A stretch of DNA of 64,000 bases. It comes from Micromonospora sp. ALFpr18c (GTDB lineage: Bacteria > Actinomycetota > Actinomycetes > Mycobacteriales > Micromonosporaceae). The stretch lies in contig NZ_WBKR01000004.1 of assembly GCF_008868155.1 (NCBI RefSeq), forward strand, positions 23,454 to 87,453, written 5' to 3'. The notes under the pieces are model-generated. The model was given only the letters and a program-made list of their open reading frames with translations, was not told where the DNA came from and did not search any database. Made by a program: the position numbers and the translations under genes. How positions within the stretch are numbered: position 1 is the stretch's first letter; each line of letters begins with the position of its first letter. This document shows, piece after piece, positions 18,475 through 26,532 of this stretch.

Positions 18475-19494
18475 TCAGCCGGCGGTACAGGAACGGATCT
18501 GCGGGCGGGCGCCGCTGTTGCCGTTGAACATCGTGGTGAAGCCGAAGGTGTTGCCGCTGCCGTTGGATCGCATGGTCATGACGGTGCCGCTGCCGTCCCA
18601 GCTGGGGGTGCCGTTCCAGGTGGTGGCGACCGTCTGCGGTGCGGTGAGGGCCACGACCACGGCCCAGGTGGTGGCACCGCTGACCGTCACCGAGGTGTTG
18701 TACCGGTCACCCCAGACGTTGGTGGTGGTCGCGGTCGCGGAGCAACTGCCGGCGGGCGGCGGGGTCGTGCCGGGCGGCGGGGTCGTGCCGTCGGGCGCGA
18801 CCGCCCGGCCGGTGGACGGCGAGATCATGCCGGGGCACAGGTTGCGGCTGGTGAGGTTTGCCATGATCTGCGGGATCGCGTCCCGGGTGTTCTGGATGCC
18901 GTCGTGCATGAGGATGACCTGGCCGCTCTGCAGGCGGCTGGCGTTGGCCACGATCTGGCTGACGCTGGCGCCGTTCCAGTCCTGGGAGTCCACGTCCCAG
19001 ATCACCTGGCGCATGCCCAGCGACGAGGCGACCGACTGGAGGGTGCCGTTGGTCTCCCCGTACGGCGGGCGGAACAGCTGCGGCCGGCTGCCGGTGGCCG
19101 ACTGGATGGCCGAGCTGGTCTGGGACAGGTCGGACTGCATCTGCGCCTGGCTCATCGAGGTCATGTGCGCGTGGTTCCAGCTGTGGTTGCCGACCCACAT
19201 GCCAGCGGCCACCTGCGCCTGCGCCGCCGACCGGTTGTTCTGCACGTTCTGCCCGACGTTGAACATGGTGGCCCGTGCGCCGTTGGCGCGCAGCACGTTC
19301 AGCAGTGCGCCGGTGCTGCCGGTCGGTCCGTCGTCGAAGGTCAGCCCGACGTAGCCGTTGCAGGCGGCCGCGCTTGACGCGGTGGCGGTGGCGGCGATGA
19401 CGACGCCGCAGGTCGCGACGGCGGTGGCGAGGACGGCGAGCGCCGCACGAAGCCGCTTGGGACCGGCGACCACGCCAGCGGAGACAGTGCTCAT
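18475..19494 (-). CDS. Secreted polysaccharide deacetylase (CE4) with C-terminal CBM2
   Basis: A 339-residue exported enzyme. Signal peptide residues 1-44 (Arg/Lys start, hydrophobic core, ASSAA). The NodB/CE4 domain shows TFDDGP (52-57, catalytic and metal Asp), NHSWNH (103-108, metal histidines), FRPPYG and LMHDG, all in order, so it should be active. A Pro/Thr/Gly linker follows, then about 100 residues of a family 2 carbohydrate-binding module (aromatic residues, paired outer cysteines, a C-terminal RSC). Close relatives are Streptomyces acetyl-xylan esterases and chitooligosaccharide deacetylases; the CBM2 favours a cellulose/xylan or chitin setting. I start at 19494, where AAGGGG is 6 bases upstream; the ATG five codons earlier would place that site inside the gene. 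Confidence 0.93.
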   Translation of the reverse strand: MSTVSAGVVAGPKRLRAALAVLATAVATCGVVIAATATASSAAACNGYVGLTFDDGPTGSTGALLNVLRANGARATMFNVGQNVQNNRSAAQAQVAAGMWVGNHSWNHAHMTSMSQAQMQSDLSQTSSAIQSATGSRPQLFRPPYGETNGTLQSVASSLGMRQVIWDVDSQDWNGASVSQIVANASRLQSGQVILMHDGIQNTRDAIPQIMANLTSRNLCPGMISPSTGRAVAPDGTTPPPGTTPPPAGSCSATATTTNVWGDRYNTSVTVSGATTWAVVVALTAPQTVATTWNGTPSWDGSGTVMTMRSNGSGNTFGFTTMFNGNSGARPQIRSCTAG

Positions 19495-19831
19495 CTGGTG
19501 CCCCTTCAACCAGGCCCGAACGCGCGCCGGACATGCGGCGGCGCGCCACGGACAGGTGGGTATGGGTGGGAAGGTCGACTGGTACCCGACGAACTGATCG
19601 CATCGACCTCAATGAATCGAAGTATTACAGCGAGAATTCCGGCACGTCAACAAGTTCCGGAAGGGCTCCGGAACCGCAGCGGCGCGGACGCGCGGGTCGG
19701 GTGTCAGACGACGAAGAGCCCATCCAGCACCGAATAAAGATCGACTCAGTTCGATCCGGAAAACACCCGAAAGTTTCGACGGCACCCTCAGGGTCGCGGC
19801 GGTGTCCGGCGCACCGGCACGACGACGTCCA
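19495..19831. other. Upstream region of the CE4 gene
   Basis: About 340 bases without a gene. Bases 19610-19640 and 19730-19780 are AT-richer than average and should hold the CE4 promoter. No clear operator is seen. Confidence 0.4.
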
Positions 19832-19857
19832 CGGCCGGCACCGGTGGGTGCCGACCG
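19832..19857 (-). terminator. Hairpin after the DoxX gene
   Basis: Arms 19832-19842 and 19847-19857 pair over 11 bases with one mismatch and a 4-base loop, 18 bases beyond the DoxX stop. Confidence 0.55.
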
Positions 19858-19874
19858 TGGACGATCCGTGGTGG

Positions 19875-20471
19875 TTACCGGAGCCAGGGTAGGCGCTGGA
19901 CGAGGGGGAGCCTGGCCCACGGCTTGCCGAGGCCGAGGGTGTCGCCGGCGGCGGTCAGGGCGAGGACGGCGAGGACAGCGGCGTAGATCAGGTGGTCGTC
20001 CATGACGGGGTTGTTCTCCGGGGGCAGCACCGCGGTGAACATGAGGACCAGGAGCAGGCCACCGGCGACCGCGGCGACGCGCAGGCCGATGCCGAGGATC
20101 AGCGCGGTGCCGATGGCGGCCAGGCCGATCATGAAGAGCCAGTCGGCCCAGGCGGCGCCGGCGAAGCCCTTGTACACGTCGGCGAACGGGCCGGTGACGG
20201 CGTTGCCGAGGAAGCCCTTGGTGGGGCTGCCGCCGTCGATCCAGGCGCCCTGGGCCTTGGTGGCGAAGCCGAGCCCGAAGACCTTGTCGATGAAGGCCCA
20301 GAGGAAGATCCAGCCGAGGGCGATGCGCAGGCCGGCGAGGGTGAACCGGGTGGCCTTCTGCGTCCTGGTCTCGGTGGTGGTGATGACGGTCGCGGGAGCG
20401 GTCACCGTGGTGCCGTTGCGTCCGGCGGGGGTGTCGTGCCGGGGAGTCGTGGGGAGCTGAGTGGCGGTCAT
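19875..20471 (-). CDS. DoxX-family integral membrane protein
   Basis: A 198-residue protein: about 45 polar residues rich in Thr, then four hydrophobic helices (LAGLRIALGWIFLWAFID; WADWLFMIGLAAIGTALILG; LRVAAVAGGLLLVLMF; HLIYAAVLAVLALTAAG). The first helix carries the DoxX signature with an Asp-Lys pair (FIDKVFGLGF). DoxX proteins are linked to quinone/thiosulfate redox and thiol-stress complexes, but this one has no such partner beside it. I start at the ATG at 20471, 10 bases after AGGA; a GTG three codons earlier is possible. It seems to be a single-gene unit. Confidence 0.85.
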   Translation of the reverse strand: MTATQLPTTPRHDTPAGRNGTTVTAPATVITTTETRTQKATRFTLAGLRIALGWIFLWAFIDKVFGLGFATKAQGAWIDGGSPTKGFLGNAVTGPFADVYKGFAGAAWADWLFMIGLAAIGTALILGIGLRVAAVAGGLLLVLMFTAVLPPENNPVMDDHLIYAAVLAVLALTAAGDTLGLGKPWARLPLVQRLPWLR

Positions 20472-20893
20472 GGTGTCCACGTCCTTTCTCGTTCGTCGGT
20501 GTCGCCCCTATTCCACTCGCCGCGCGGGCTGCCGATCAGTGCCGCCGTACCGCTCCTGGGGGGACCTTCGGCCCCCTCTGTCAGACCCGGGTCGTATTCC
20601 TCTGCCGCGTGCGTCGGCGGATGCGGGAGTCTGTCCACGGCGGACACGGGCCGGATCGCCAGGCGACGGACGGACGGCGACATGGCGGTGCCGGCGGTCA
20701 GCCTCCCGCCGCACCGCCCGTCGTCGGTTCGGCCGGTGTTCGCCTGACGACCGCCACCGTGACGTTTCGGTGTGATCAACCCGTTGACATCGCTGTGCCC
20801 TGCCCGGAACTATCAGCGGCAGTCCCCCTAACTCCCGCCTTCATCGTCACGAGCTCGATGACAACGATGTCAGGCCGACTCCGAAGGAGAGCG
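20472..20893. other. Gene-free stretch upstream of doxX-like gene
   Basis: About 420 bases with several open frames but none with a ribosome site and protein-like composition. It should hold the promoter of the DoxX gene near 20490-20560. The 3' part leads into an MFS transporter remnant. Confidence 0.35.
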
Positions 20894-21004
20894 CAGCCGA
20901 CCATCGGAAGGGCCCTGAGCGTCTTGACCAGCGACATCAGCTGGGTGCTCGGGGCGTACCTGTTGGCCGCCTCGGTCCTGACGCCCATCCTCGGCCGCCG
21001 TTGA
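20894..21004 (+). pseudogene. N-terminal remnant of an MFS drug-efflux transporter
   Basis: In the plus-strand frame ending at the TGA at 21002-21004, 36 codons read PTIGRAL...ISWVLGAYLLAASVLTPILGRR. This is the hallmark of helices 1-2 of 14-helix EmrB/QacA-type exporters (PTI-x-DL...-WV-x-TAYLLA-xxxxP-x-GRLGD). The frame stops exactly where GRLGD should continue, and no further MFS sequence follows. The first helix is replaced by unrelated Arg-rich sequence. I read it as a relic of a deleted transporter. Confidence 0.6.
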
Positions 21005-21024
21005 CAGGCGCCCGGAGCCGGGCT

Positions 21025-21060
21025 CAGGCCGTGGCCGTCCAGAAGGATGGCCACGGCCTG
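21025..21060 (-). terminator. Terminator of the cbtB-cbtA-phosphatase operon
   Basis: Perfect 12-bp arms 21025-21036 and 21049-21060 with a 12-base loop, 16 bases beyond the last stop of the minus-strand operon. Confidence 0.8.
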
Positions 21061-21076
21061 CCGGCCGGGCCGACGC

Positions 21077-21685
21077 TCAGGCGGACATCCGCGGTGTCGC
21101 GGGTGCGGCCAGTCGTAGCTGCCATCGTGCGCCGTGGTCGGTGAGTCGGACGACCGCCAACGGTTCGACGTCCACCTGGCGGTACGTCGCCGTCGGGAGC
21201 CCGAGGGCGTGCACGACCGCGACCCGGATGACGAGCGGGTGGGTGACGGCCACGACCCGCCGCCCGCGTCCGCGCTGCCCGTCCAACCAGTGGCCGACGC
21301 GGTCCCGCACCGCGGTCACGGACTCGCCGCCATGGGGTGCCGCGTCCGGTGTGGACAGCCACTCGTGCAGCGCCTGCGGTTGGTCGGCCGCGACGTCGTC
21401 GAGTGACCGTCCGGTCCAGTGGCCGTAGTCGCAGTCGGTCAGCGCCGCCTCGACGGTCGGCGTGAGGCCGAGGGCGTCGGCGGTCTGGACGGCCGCCGCC
21501 GCGGGACTGGACAGCCCGACATCGGCGGCGCCCAGGTGTCCCCACCGGCCCTCTGGGGCGCAGGCCAGGGCGAGGACGGCCCGCAGGCCACCCTCGTCCA
21601 GACCGTCGTCCGTTCCGCCGAAGCGTGCCCTGCGCAGGGCGGCGGTGTGCCCGTGTGCGACCAGCCGCAGGCTGGTGGCGGTCAC
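21077..21685 (-). CDS. Histidine-phosphatase-superfamily protein with altered RHG motif
   Basis: A 202-residue protein that starts with GTG overlapping the cbtA stop (GTGA). It has the phosphoglycerate-mutase/CobC fold marks: catalytic His in VAHGHTAA (H11), a GHWTGRSLDDV stretch (compare GxWEG), HGGESV and VVAVTHP with the second His. However, the universally conserved RHG reads AHG here: Arg 10 is Ala. That Arg binds the phosphate, so activity may be weak or altered. Its place behind cobalt-transport genes under a cobalamin riboswitch suggests a link to cobalamin assembly, as for the alpha-ribazole phosphatase CobC (inferred). It is the last gene of the operon. Confidence 0.83.
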   Translation of the reverse strand: MTATSLRLVAHGHTAALRRARFGGTDDGLDEGGLRAVLALACAPEGRWGHLGAADVGLSSPAAAAVQTADALGLTPTVEAALTDCDYGHWTGRSLDDVAADQPQALHEWLSTPDAAPHGGESVTAVRDRVGHWLDGQRGRGRRVVAVTHPLVIRVAVVHALGLPTATYRQVDVEPLAVVRLTDHGARWQLRLAAPATPRMSA

Positions 21686-22446
21686 GTCACCGGCGCCGCG
21701 CTCGTGGCCCGGCGCCGGTCGTGCATCAGGGCCGCGAACAGCAGACCGATCCCGGTCCAGAGCACGACCTGGGTGCCGAGCGAGGCCAGCCGGAAGTCCC
21801 ACAGCAGGGTCGCCGGGAAGTCGGCCGGGACCTCCTGGAAGGACGGCATCACCACGTACGACACCACGGTGACCAGCAGGAAGCCGCCGACGGCTGCGGC
21901 CACGCGCAGCCACGTCGGTGCCCCGACGCCGACCGCCCGGTAGCCCAACGAGCCCGCCCAGACCGCCACCAGGCCGAGCACCACCATCAGCAGGTAGGTG
22001 ACGGTGCGCTGGTTGATGGTCGCCGGGTCGCCGACCGCCGGCGGATTCGCCGGATACTTGAGGAACGGCACGATCACCGCGCCGAGCAGCGCCGCGCCGG
22101 CCAGCAGCAGCCCCGACCGTCCGTCGTCGTAGGCGCGTCGCCGGCGCGACAGCAGGACGTACGCGGTGGCCAGCAGGCCACCCATCGCGGCACCGAACAG
22201 GCCGGTGGCCAGGAACAGCCCACCCCGCTGACCACTCCTGCTGACCAGGGCGTCCTCGTGCTGGTGCCCGCCGGCGGCCGGCTCGGCGTGCGTGGCCGCC
22301 TCCTCGATCGCGATGGCCGCCTCGATCCGCGGTTCACCGGCGACGTAGGCGAACGCCCCCGCGAGCAGGCCGGCTACCAGTCCGGCGAGCAGGCCACGGA
22401 CGAGGACGGTGACGAACGGGGGAGCGGTGGTGGTGTTCAGTGGCAC
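21682..22446 (-). CDS. cbtA: Cobalt transporter subunit CbtA
   Basis: A 254-residue membrane protein with about six hydrophobic segments (first FVTVLVRGLLAGLVAGLLAG). A His-rich loop (EEAATHAEPAAGGHQHEDALV) follows the first helix, then GLFLATGLFGAAMGGLLATA and FLKYPANPPAVGDPATINQRT, the signature CbtA segment. CbtA and CbtB form a predicted cobalt importer regulated by cobalamin in many bacteria. It starts at a GTG inside the last codons of cbtB (10-base overlap) and its stop overlaps the phosphatase gene start, so the three genes are translationally coupled. Confidence 0.92.
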   Translation of the reverse strand: MPLNTTTAPPFVTVLVRGLLAGLVAGLLAGAFAYVAGEPRIEAAIAIEEAATHAEPAAGGHQHEDALVSRSGQRGGLFLATGLFGAAMGGLLATAYVLLSRRRRAYDDGRSGLLLAGAALLGAVIVPFLKYPANPPAVGDPATINQRTVTYLLMVVLGLVAVWAGSLGYRAVGVGAPTWLRVAAAVGGFLLVTVVSYVVMPSFQEVPADFPATLLWDFRLASLGTQVVLWTGIGLLFAALMHDRRRATSAAPVT

Positions 22447-22640
22447 GGGACACCCAGCAGGTGCCGCCCGTCGTGCATGAGTTCGTGCAGGTACATGCCG
22501 CTGCGCGAGACCGCGCCCTGGTCGAAGGCGACAAGGTAGGCCAGCAGGGTGAGCACGGCGACGGTCGTCAGGACCGTCCACAGAAGACGTGCGGTGCCAG
22601 CGGGGTGCACCAACGGCTGGCTGGACGTGGAACTGGACAT
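22437..22640 (-). CDS. cbtB: Cobalt transporter subunit CbtB
   Basis: A 67-residue protein with one hydrophobic helix (LLWTVLTTVAVLTLLAYLVAF) and a C-terminal His-rich tail (LHELMHDGRHLLGVPCH) that should bind cobalt; this is the CbtB pattern. The first gene of the operon. I start at the ATG at 22640, 11 bases after GGGGAGG; longer in-frame starts would lie inside the riboswitch. Confidence 0.92.
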   Translation of the reverse strand: MSSSTSSQPLVHPAGTARLLWTVLTTVAVLTLLAYLVAFDQGAVSRSGMYLHELMHDGRHLLGVPCH

Positions 22641-22651
22641 GCGTACACGAA

Positions 22652-22805
22652 CCTCCCCGGGGATGACGCGTCCCCATCGCAAGGCTGCGGACGACCGAGC
22701 GTCCTGGCTCGCGGGCCTCCGTCGAAACGGTGGACCGCTCACAGTGGCGCGACCGCGCCGGATTCACACCGGCTTCCCTCGCGTCGCCGCAGATAGTGGG
22801 TCGAC
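22652..22805 (-). promoter_or_regulatory. Cobalamin riboswitch upstream of cbtB
   Basis: Read on the minus strand, the leader contains the conserved core GGAAGCCGGTGTGAATCCGG, then GCGCCACTGTGAG and further on the B12-box-like GCGAGCCAGGACG, in the right order and spacing for an adenosylcobalamin riboswitch. After the aptamer, GGGGA and TCCCC form a small hairpin next to the Shine-Dalgarno GGGGAGG (22652-22658), so control of ribosome access is the likely mechanism. B12 binding should lower expression of the cobalt importer. Confidence 0.9.
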
Positions 22806-23095
22806 GGTATCGGTGCCGCCTCGGGCGGTCAACCCGGCCGCACGGGCCCGGACCCGAAGCCGTCGGTGCCTGCGGTCGTGGTGCGGGTGCGGCTGGTCGG
22901 TGGCTGTTCGAGCCGGATCGGTGTCGGCTGATTCGTCATACCAAAGCTCGATGCCAATGGTGGCCACCGCCTCTGTCGGTGCGCGGGTCCGATCCGGCTG
23001 CGGGCCGATGGTAGGTGCCTGTTACCGCTAACACGTCAATGCTGCCGACCGATCCACCGGCCGGGCGGGTGCCTGAGCGCACCAGGGCGTGGCCG

Positions 23096-23164
23096 ATGAC
23101 GACCAGCGACCCGCTCGCGTCGGGCATCGTCGACGCGCACCACCACCTCTGGGTCCGGCCGCGG
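23096..23164 (+). pseudogene. N-terminal fragment of an amidohydrolase (L-fuconolactonase-like)
   Basis: From an ATG at 23096 the frame reads MTTSDPLASG, then IVDAHHHLW. The latter is the metal-binding start of amidohydrolase-2 proteins, which include L-fuconolactonase and related sugar lactonases. Within a few codons the sequence turns Arg-rich and unrelated. About 270 residues are missing. Since the genes downstream encode steps on both sides of the lactonase in oxidative L-fucose breakdown, I infer that this is the decayed lactonase gene. The flanking 22806-23095 has no gene. Confidence 0.55.
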
Positions 23165-23186
23165 CGCGGACGCCTTCGCGATCCGG

Positions 23187-23212
23187 TATCGATACATCGT
23201 GTGTTATCGATA
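23187..23212. promoter_or_regulatory. Pair of TATCGATA palindromes
   Basis: Two identical 8-bp palindromes (23187-23194 and 23205-23212) lie 18 bases apart centre to centre, in an AT-rich patch 400 bases before the sugar transporter. Equal spacing suggests a two-site operator; the protein is unknown. They lie inside decayed sequence, so they may be relics. Confidence 0.35.
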
Positions 23213-23413
23213 AGATGCACGGGCCGACGATGGTCGATCCACGATGCCGTGTGCGTGGCTCGCCACCTCGCCGCATCCTGCCGACATTCCGGTGTGGACG
23301 CCCGAGTGGGCCGCATCGCCGACGTCCGGCGGTGCCACGTCCGGGGCCGTCGTGGTGGTGGCAGTTTGATCGGACGTATGCGGCCGGCGGCTCGGATAAC
23401 GATGGCAAAACAT

Positions 23414-23425
23414 GGTCGTAAGACC
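23414..23425. promoter_or_regulatory. Candidate GntR-type operator before the sugar ABC genes
   Basis: GGTC (23414-23417) and GACC (23422-23425) are inverted around GTAA, the kind of short dyad bound by FadR-subfamily GntR regulators, one of which is encoded at 27642-28364. It lies 189 bases before the permease start in an AT-rich patch that could contain the promoter. Weak on its own. Confidence 0.3.
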
Positions 23426-23613
23426 TTGGCAACATACCTGAATGCATGGCATGGTAACGCCTGATCGAGCGAAACATCCGACCTATCTCGACGGTGATGC
23501 GGGCTTCGGTTCGTGCTCTCCCTGCCGAGGAGGCTCGGTTCTCACAGGTGCTCCGCTCACCGGCGGTGATCCGTCGGGTGTCGGAGCCACGGCTGGGGAG
23601 GTCAGGTCCGACG

Positions 23614-24621
23614 ATGAGTACCGTCGAGGCAACCGCCGGCAGGCAGCGCGGCGAACTCAGCGACTGGTTCCGAGAACGGATCTCGCACGCCGTCTCCGAG
23701 TTCACCGCCGCCACCGCGCTCGTCGTCCTGTTCATCGCGTTGAGCTTCGCCAGTCCCTATTTCTTGACGGCGGACAACCTGTTCAACATCGGGGCGCAGA
23801 CGGCAGTGATCGCCATCATCGCCGCGGCGCAGACGATGGTCATCATCACCAAGGGCATCGACCTGTCGGTGGGGTCGGTCGCCGCCCTCGCCGGCGTCGC
23901 CGGGGCGATGGTCGTCCGTGACCTCGGCTTCCCGCTCTGGGCCGCGACCGCGGTCGCAATCGGCGTCGGCGCGCTGGCCGGGCTGGTGAACGGGCTGCTG
24001 GTCACCATCGCCCGAATTCCGCCGTTCATCGCGACGCTGGGGACGATGTCGGTGGGTCGCGGTCTCGTCTTCATCATCACCGGCGCGGTCGGCGTCTACG
24101 GACTGCCCCGGTCCTTCCAGCTGCTGGGCAACGGCGAGATCATCGGCATCCCGTTCGCCGTGGTGATCACCGCCCTCGTGGCCGTCGGAGTCGCCTTCCT
24201 GCTCTCCCAGACCCGGTTCGGTCAGTACACCTACGCGATGGGCTCCAACCTGGAGGCGGCCCGCCGCTCGGGCATCCGGGTGGGTCGCTACCTGACCGGG
24301 GTGTACGTGCTGGCCGGGGTCCTGGTCGGGCTGGGCGGCATGATCGCCGCCTCCCGGGTCAACTCGGGTCAGCCGAACTACGGCATCTCACTGGAACTCG
24401 ACGTCATCGCCGCCGCGGTCATCGGCGGCGCCAGCCTCTTCGGCGGGCAGGGCCGGATCGTCGGGACCATCATCGGCGCCTTCCTCATCGCCCTGGTGCG
24501 CAACGGCGCCGTCCTGCTCGACATCAGCATCCACTACCAGCAGGTGATCGTCGGCCTGATCATCTGGGCCGCCGTCTACTTCGACCAGTACCGCCGCCGG
24601 CGGCTGCAAGCACGGGGTTGA
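23614..24621 (+). CDS. Sugar ABC transporter permease (RbsC type)
   Basis: A 335-residue inner-membrane protein of the ribose/xylose/arabinose/rhamnose permease family, with about nine hydrophobic helices. Family marks: NLFNIGAQTAVIAIIAAAQTMVIITKGIDLSVGS is split here as a typical TGGIDLSVGS-like region, then GLVNGLLVTIARIPPFIATLGTM and AVIGGASLFGGQGRIVGTIIGA. The first about 30 residues are cytoplasmic and polar. First gene of a permease / binding protein / ATPase set; the start at 23614 follows GGGGAGG 9 or more bases upstream, and an upstream in-frame ATG lacks such support. Substrate inferred from neighbours: L-fucose or a similar deoxy- or pentose sugar. Confidence 0.92.
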   Translation: MSTVEATAGRQRGELSDWFRERISHAVSEFTAATALVVLFIALSFASPYFLTADNLFNIGAQTAVIAIIAAAQTMVIITKGIDLSVGSVAALAGVAGAMVVRDLGFPLWAATAVAIGVGALAGLVNGLLVTIARIPPFIATLGTMSVGRGLVFIITGAVGVYGLPRSFQLLGNGEIIGIPFAVVITALVAVGVAFLLSQTRFGQYTYAMGSNLEAARRSGIRVGRYLTGVYVLAGVLVGLGGMIAASRVNSGQPNYGISLELDVIAAAVIGGASLFGGQGRIVGTIIGAFLIALVRNGAVLLDISIHYQQVIVGLIIWAAVYFDQYRRRRLQARG

Positions 24622-24661
24622 CATGCCATTTCGAGAGTCCGAACGAGGAAGGACACACACC

Positions 24662-25714
24662 ATGGCACACACCACCACCAGCCGGCGCGCGCGAGGGCAC
24701 CTCCTGCGCACACGAGCCATCCTGGCTGCCGCCGCGGCGACTGCTCTGCTCAGCGCCTGCGGCGGGGTCGAGGTCCGCGACGGAGGCGACGGCGCGACCA
24801 AGGACGCGAGCGGGCCGCTGAAGCTCGCCGTGGTGCCGAAGGCCGTCGGGGCCGACTACTGGAACACGGTGAAGGCGGGTGCCGACTGCGCCGCGCAACG
24901 CGCGGGCAACGTCACCGTCCAGTGGGACGGGGTGACGACCGAGACCGATGTCGAGGGCCAGGTCAACCTGATCCAGAACTTCGTCACCAAGAAGGTCGAC
25001 GGCATCGTCTACGCGGCCACCGACTCCCGCGCCTTGGCGCCGGCCACCGACCAGGCGCTCGCCGCCAACATCCCGGTCGCGATGATCGACTCCGGCACCA
25101 GCCCGCAGCCGTCGGCCGTTCCGCTCTTCGCCACCGACAACCGCGCATCGGCGGTCGAGGCCGCGAAGCTGCTCGCCACCGAACTCGGCCCCGGCAACCA
25201 CGAGGTGGCGCTGGTCGAGTTCCAGCCCGGATCGCAGACCAACACCGAGCGGGTCGACGGCTTCAAGGCCGGCCTGGCCCAGTTCCCCAACCTGAAGCTG
25301 GTCGGTCAGCAGCCCAGCCGCAGTGACGTCAACGAGGCACGGCGGGTCACCGAGAACATCCTCACCGCCAACCCCAACCTCGCCGGCGTCTTCGCGGCCA
25401 ACGAGCCGAGCGTGCTCGGCGCCGCGCAGGCGATCCAGGCCGCCGGCAAGTCCGGCAAGGTGGTCATCATCGGCTGGGACGCCGCCCCCGACGAGATCGC
25501 CGGTGTGCGCAGCGGTCAGATCTCGGCGCTGGTCGTGCAGAACCCGTTCAAGATGGGCTACTTCGGGGTCGACAAGATGGTCAAGCACCTCCGGGACAAG
25601 GCGCCGCTGGCGTCCGCCGACACCGGGGTCACGTTCGTCACCAAGGAGAACATCGACTCCGCGGAGATCAAGGCGGTGCTCGAGCCCAGCTGCGCCAACC
25701 CCCCGGTGCAGTGA
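24662..25714 (+). CDS. Sugar ABC transporter substrate-binding lipoprotein
   Basis: A 350-residue periplasmic-binding-protein type I protein, anchored by lipid at Cys 33 (lipobox LLSAC after a hydrophobic core). The mature part shows the ribose-binding pattern: LAVVPKAVGADYWNTVKAG, KKVDGIVYAATDS, IPVAMIDSGT, a TDNRASA segment, NLAGVFAANEPSVLGAAQAI and VVIIGWDAAPDEIAGVRSG. Such proteins capture pentoses and deoxyhexoses. GAGGAAGGA precedes the ATG at 24662. Forty bases separate it from the permease, and its stop overlaps the ATPase start. Confidence 0.93.
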   Translation: MAHTTTSRRARGHLLRTRAILAAAAATALLSACGGVEVRDGGDGATKDASGPLKLAVVPKAVGADYWNTVKAGADCAAQRAGNVTVQWDGVTTETDVEGQVNLIQNFVTKKVDGIVYAATDSRALAPATDQALAANIPVAMIDSGTSPQPSAVPLFATDNRASAVEAAKLLATELGPGNHEVALVEFQPGSQTNTERVDGFKAGLAQFPNLKLVGQQPSRSDVNEARRVTENILTANPNLAGVFAANEPSVLGAAQAIQAAGKSGKVVIIGWDAAPDEIAGVRSGQISALVVQNPFKMGYFGVDKMVKHLRDKAPLASADTGVTFVTKENIDSAEIKAVLEPSCANPPVQ

Positions 25715-26532
25715 TGGGCGCGACCCCAACGGCATTCACCGACACCGACGAGAGCCCGGCCGCCGCGGAACCGCCGGTCCTCGAAGCCCGCGGCATCGTC
25801 AAGCGGTTCGGGCACGTCGAGGCGCTGCGCGGCACCGACTTCACGGTCCACCGGGGTGAGGTCGTCGCGCTGATCGGCGACAACGGCGCCGGCAAGAGCA
25901 CGCTGATCAAGACGCTGTCCGGTGTGCACCCGCCCGACGAGGGTGAGATCCGGGTGGGCGGTCGTCCCGTCCAGTTCTCCAACCCGGTCGACGCCCGGCG
26001 CGCGGGCGTGGAAACCGTCTACCAGGATCTCGCCGTCGCCGACGACCTCAGCGTGGCGGCCAACCTGTACCTGGGGCGGGAGATCCTGCGCTCCGGGCCG
26101 CTCGGCCGGCTCGGGCTGCTCGACAAACGGGCCATGCGGCAGGGCGCCGCCGCCGCGCTGGACGAGCTGGGCGTACGAATTCCCCGGGTCACCACCCCGA
26201 TCGCCGTGTTGTCCGGTGGGCAACGGCAGTGCGTGGCGGTGGCCCGGGCGATCATCTGGGCGACCAACGTGGTCATCCTCGACGAGCCCACCGCGGCGCT
26301 CGGCGTCGTCCAGACCGGACGGGTGCTCGACGTCGTCCGGCGCGCCCGTGACGCCGGCATGTCGGTGGTGCTGGTGAGCCACAACATGCCGCAGGTGCTG
26401 GAGATCGCCGACCGGGTCGAGGTGCTGCGCCTCGGCCGGCGGGCGGCCCGGATGCGCGCCGACGAGGTGACCACCGACGACCTGGTCGCCGCGATGACCG
26501 GAAGCACCAGTAGGGAACGGGAGGATCGGTGA
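25714..26532 (+). CDS. Sugar ABC transporter ATP-binding protein (single-module type)
   Basis: A 272-residue ATPase with one complete nucleotide-binding domain: Walker A GDNGAGKST (about 55-63), Q-loop VYQDLAVADDLSV, signature LSGGQRQ, Walker B VVILDEPTAAL, and switch SHN. Ribose-type systems usually have a two-module ATPase of about 500 residues; this is the single-module form seen in some actinobacterial and XylG/FrcA-like systems, so it should act as a homodimer. The start overlaps the binding-protein stop (TGATG); a GTG one codon earlier is also possible. The stop overlaps the next small frame (GTGA). Confidence 0.93.
   Translation: MGATPTAFTDTDESPAAAEPPVLEARGIVKRFGHVEALRGTDFTVHRGEVVALIGDNGAGKSTLIKTLSGVHPPDEGEIRVGGRPVQFSNPVDARRAGVETVYQDLAVADDLSVAANLYLGREILRSGPLGRLGLLDKRAMRQGAAAALDELGVRIPRVTTPIAVLSGGQRQCVAVARAIIWATNVVILDEPTAALGVVQTGRVLDVVRRARDAGMSVVLVSHNMPQVLEIADRVEVLRLGRRAARMRADEVTTDDLVAAMTGSTSREREDR

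Noticed and set aside
17414..19354. 646-codon plus-strand frame
   Set aside because: Opposite the SDR and CE4 genes, both strongly supported.
22764..23735. Several open frames in the cbtB-to-permease gap on both strands
   Set aside because: No ribosome sites and Arg/Pro-rich composition; only the short amidohydrolase start is family-like.
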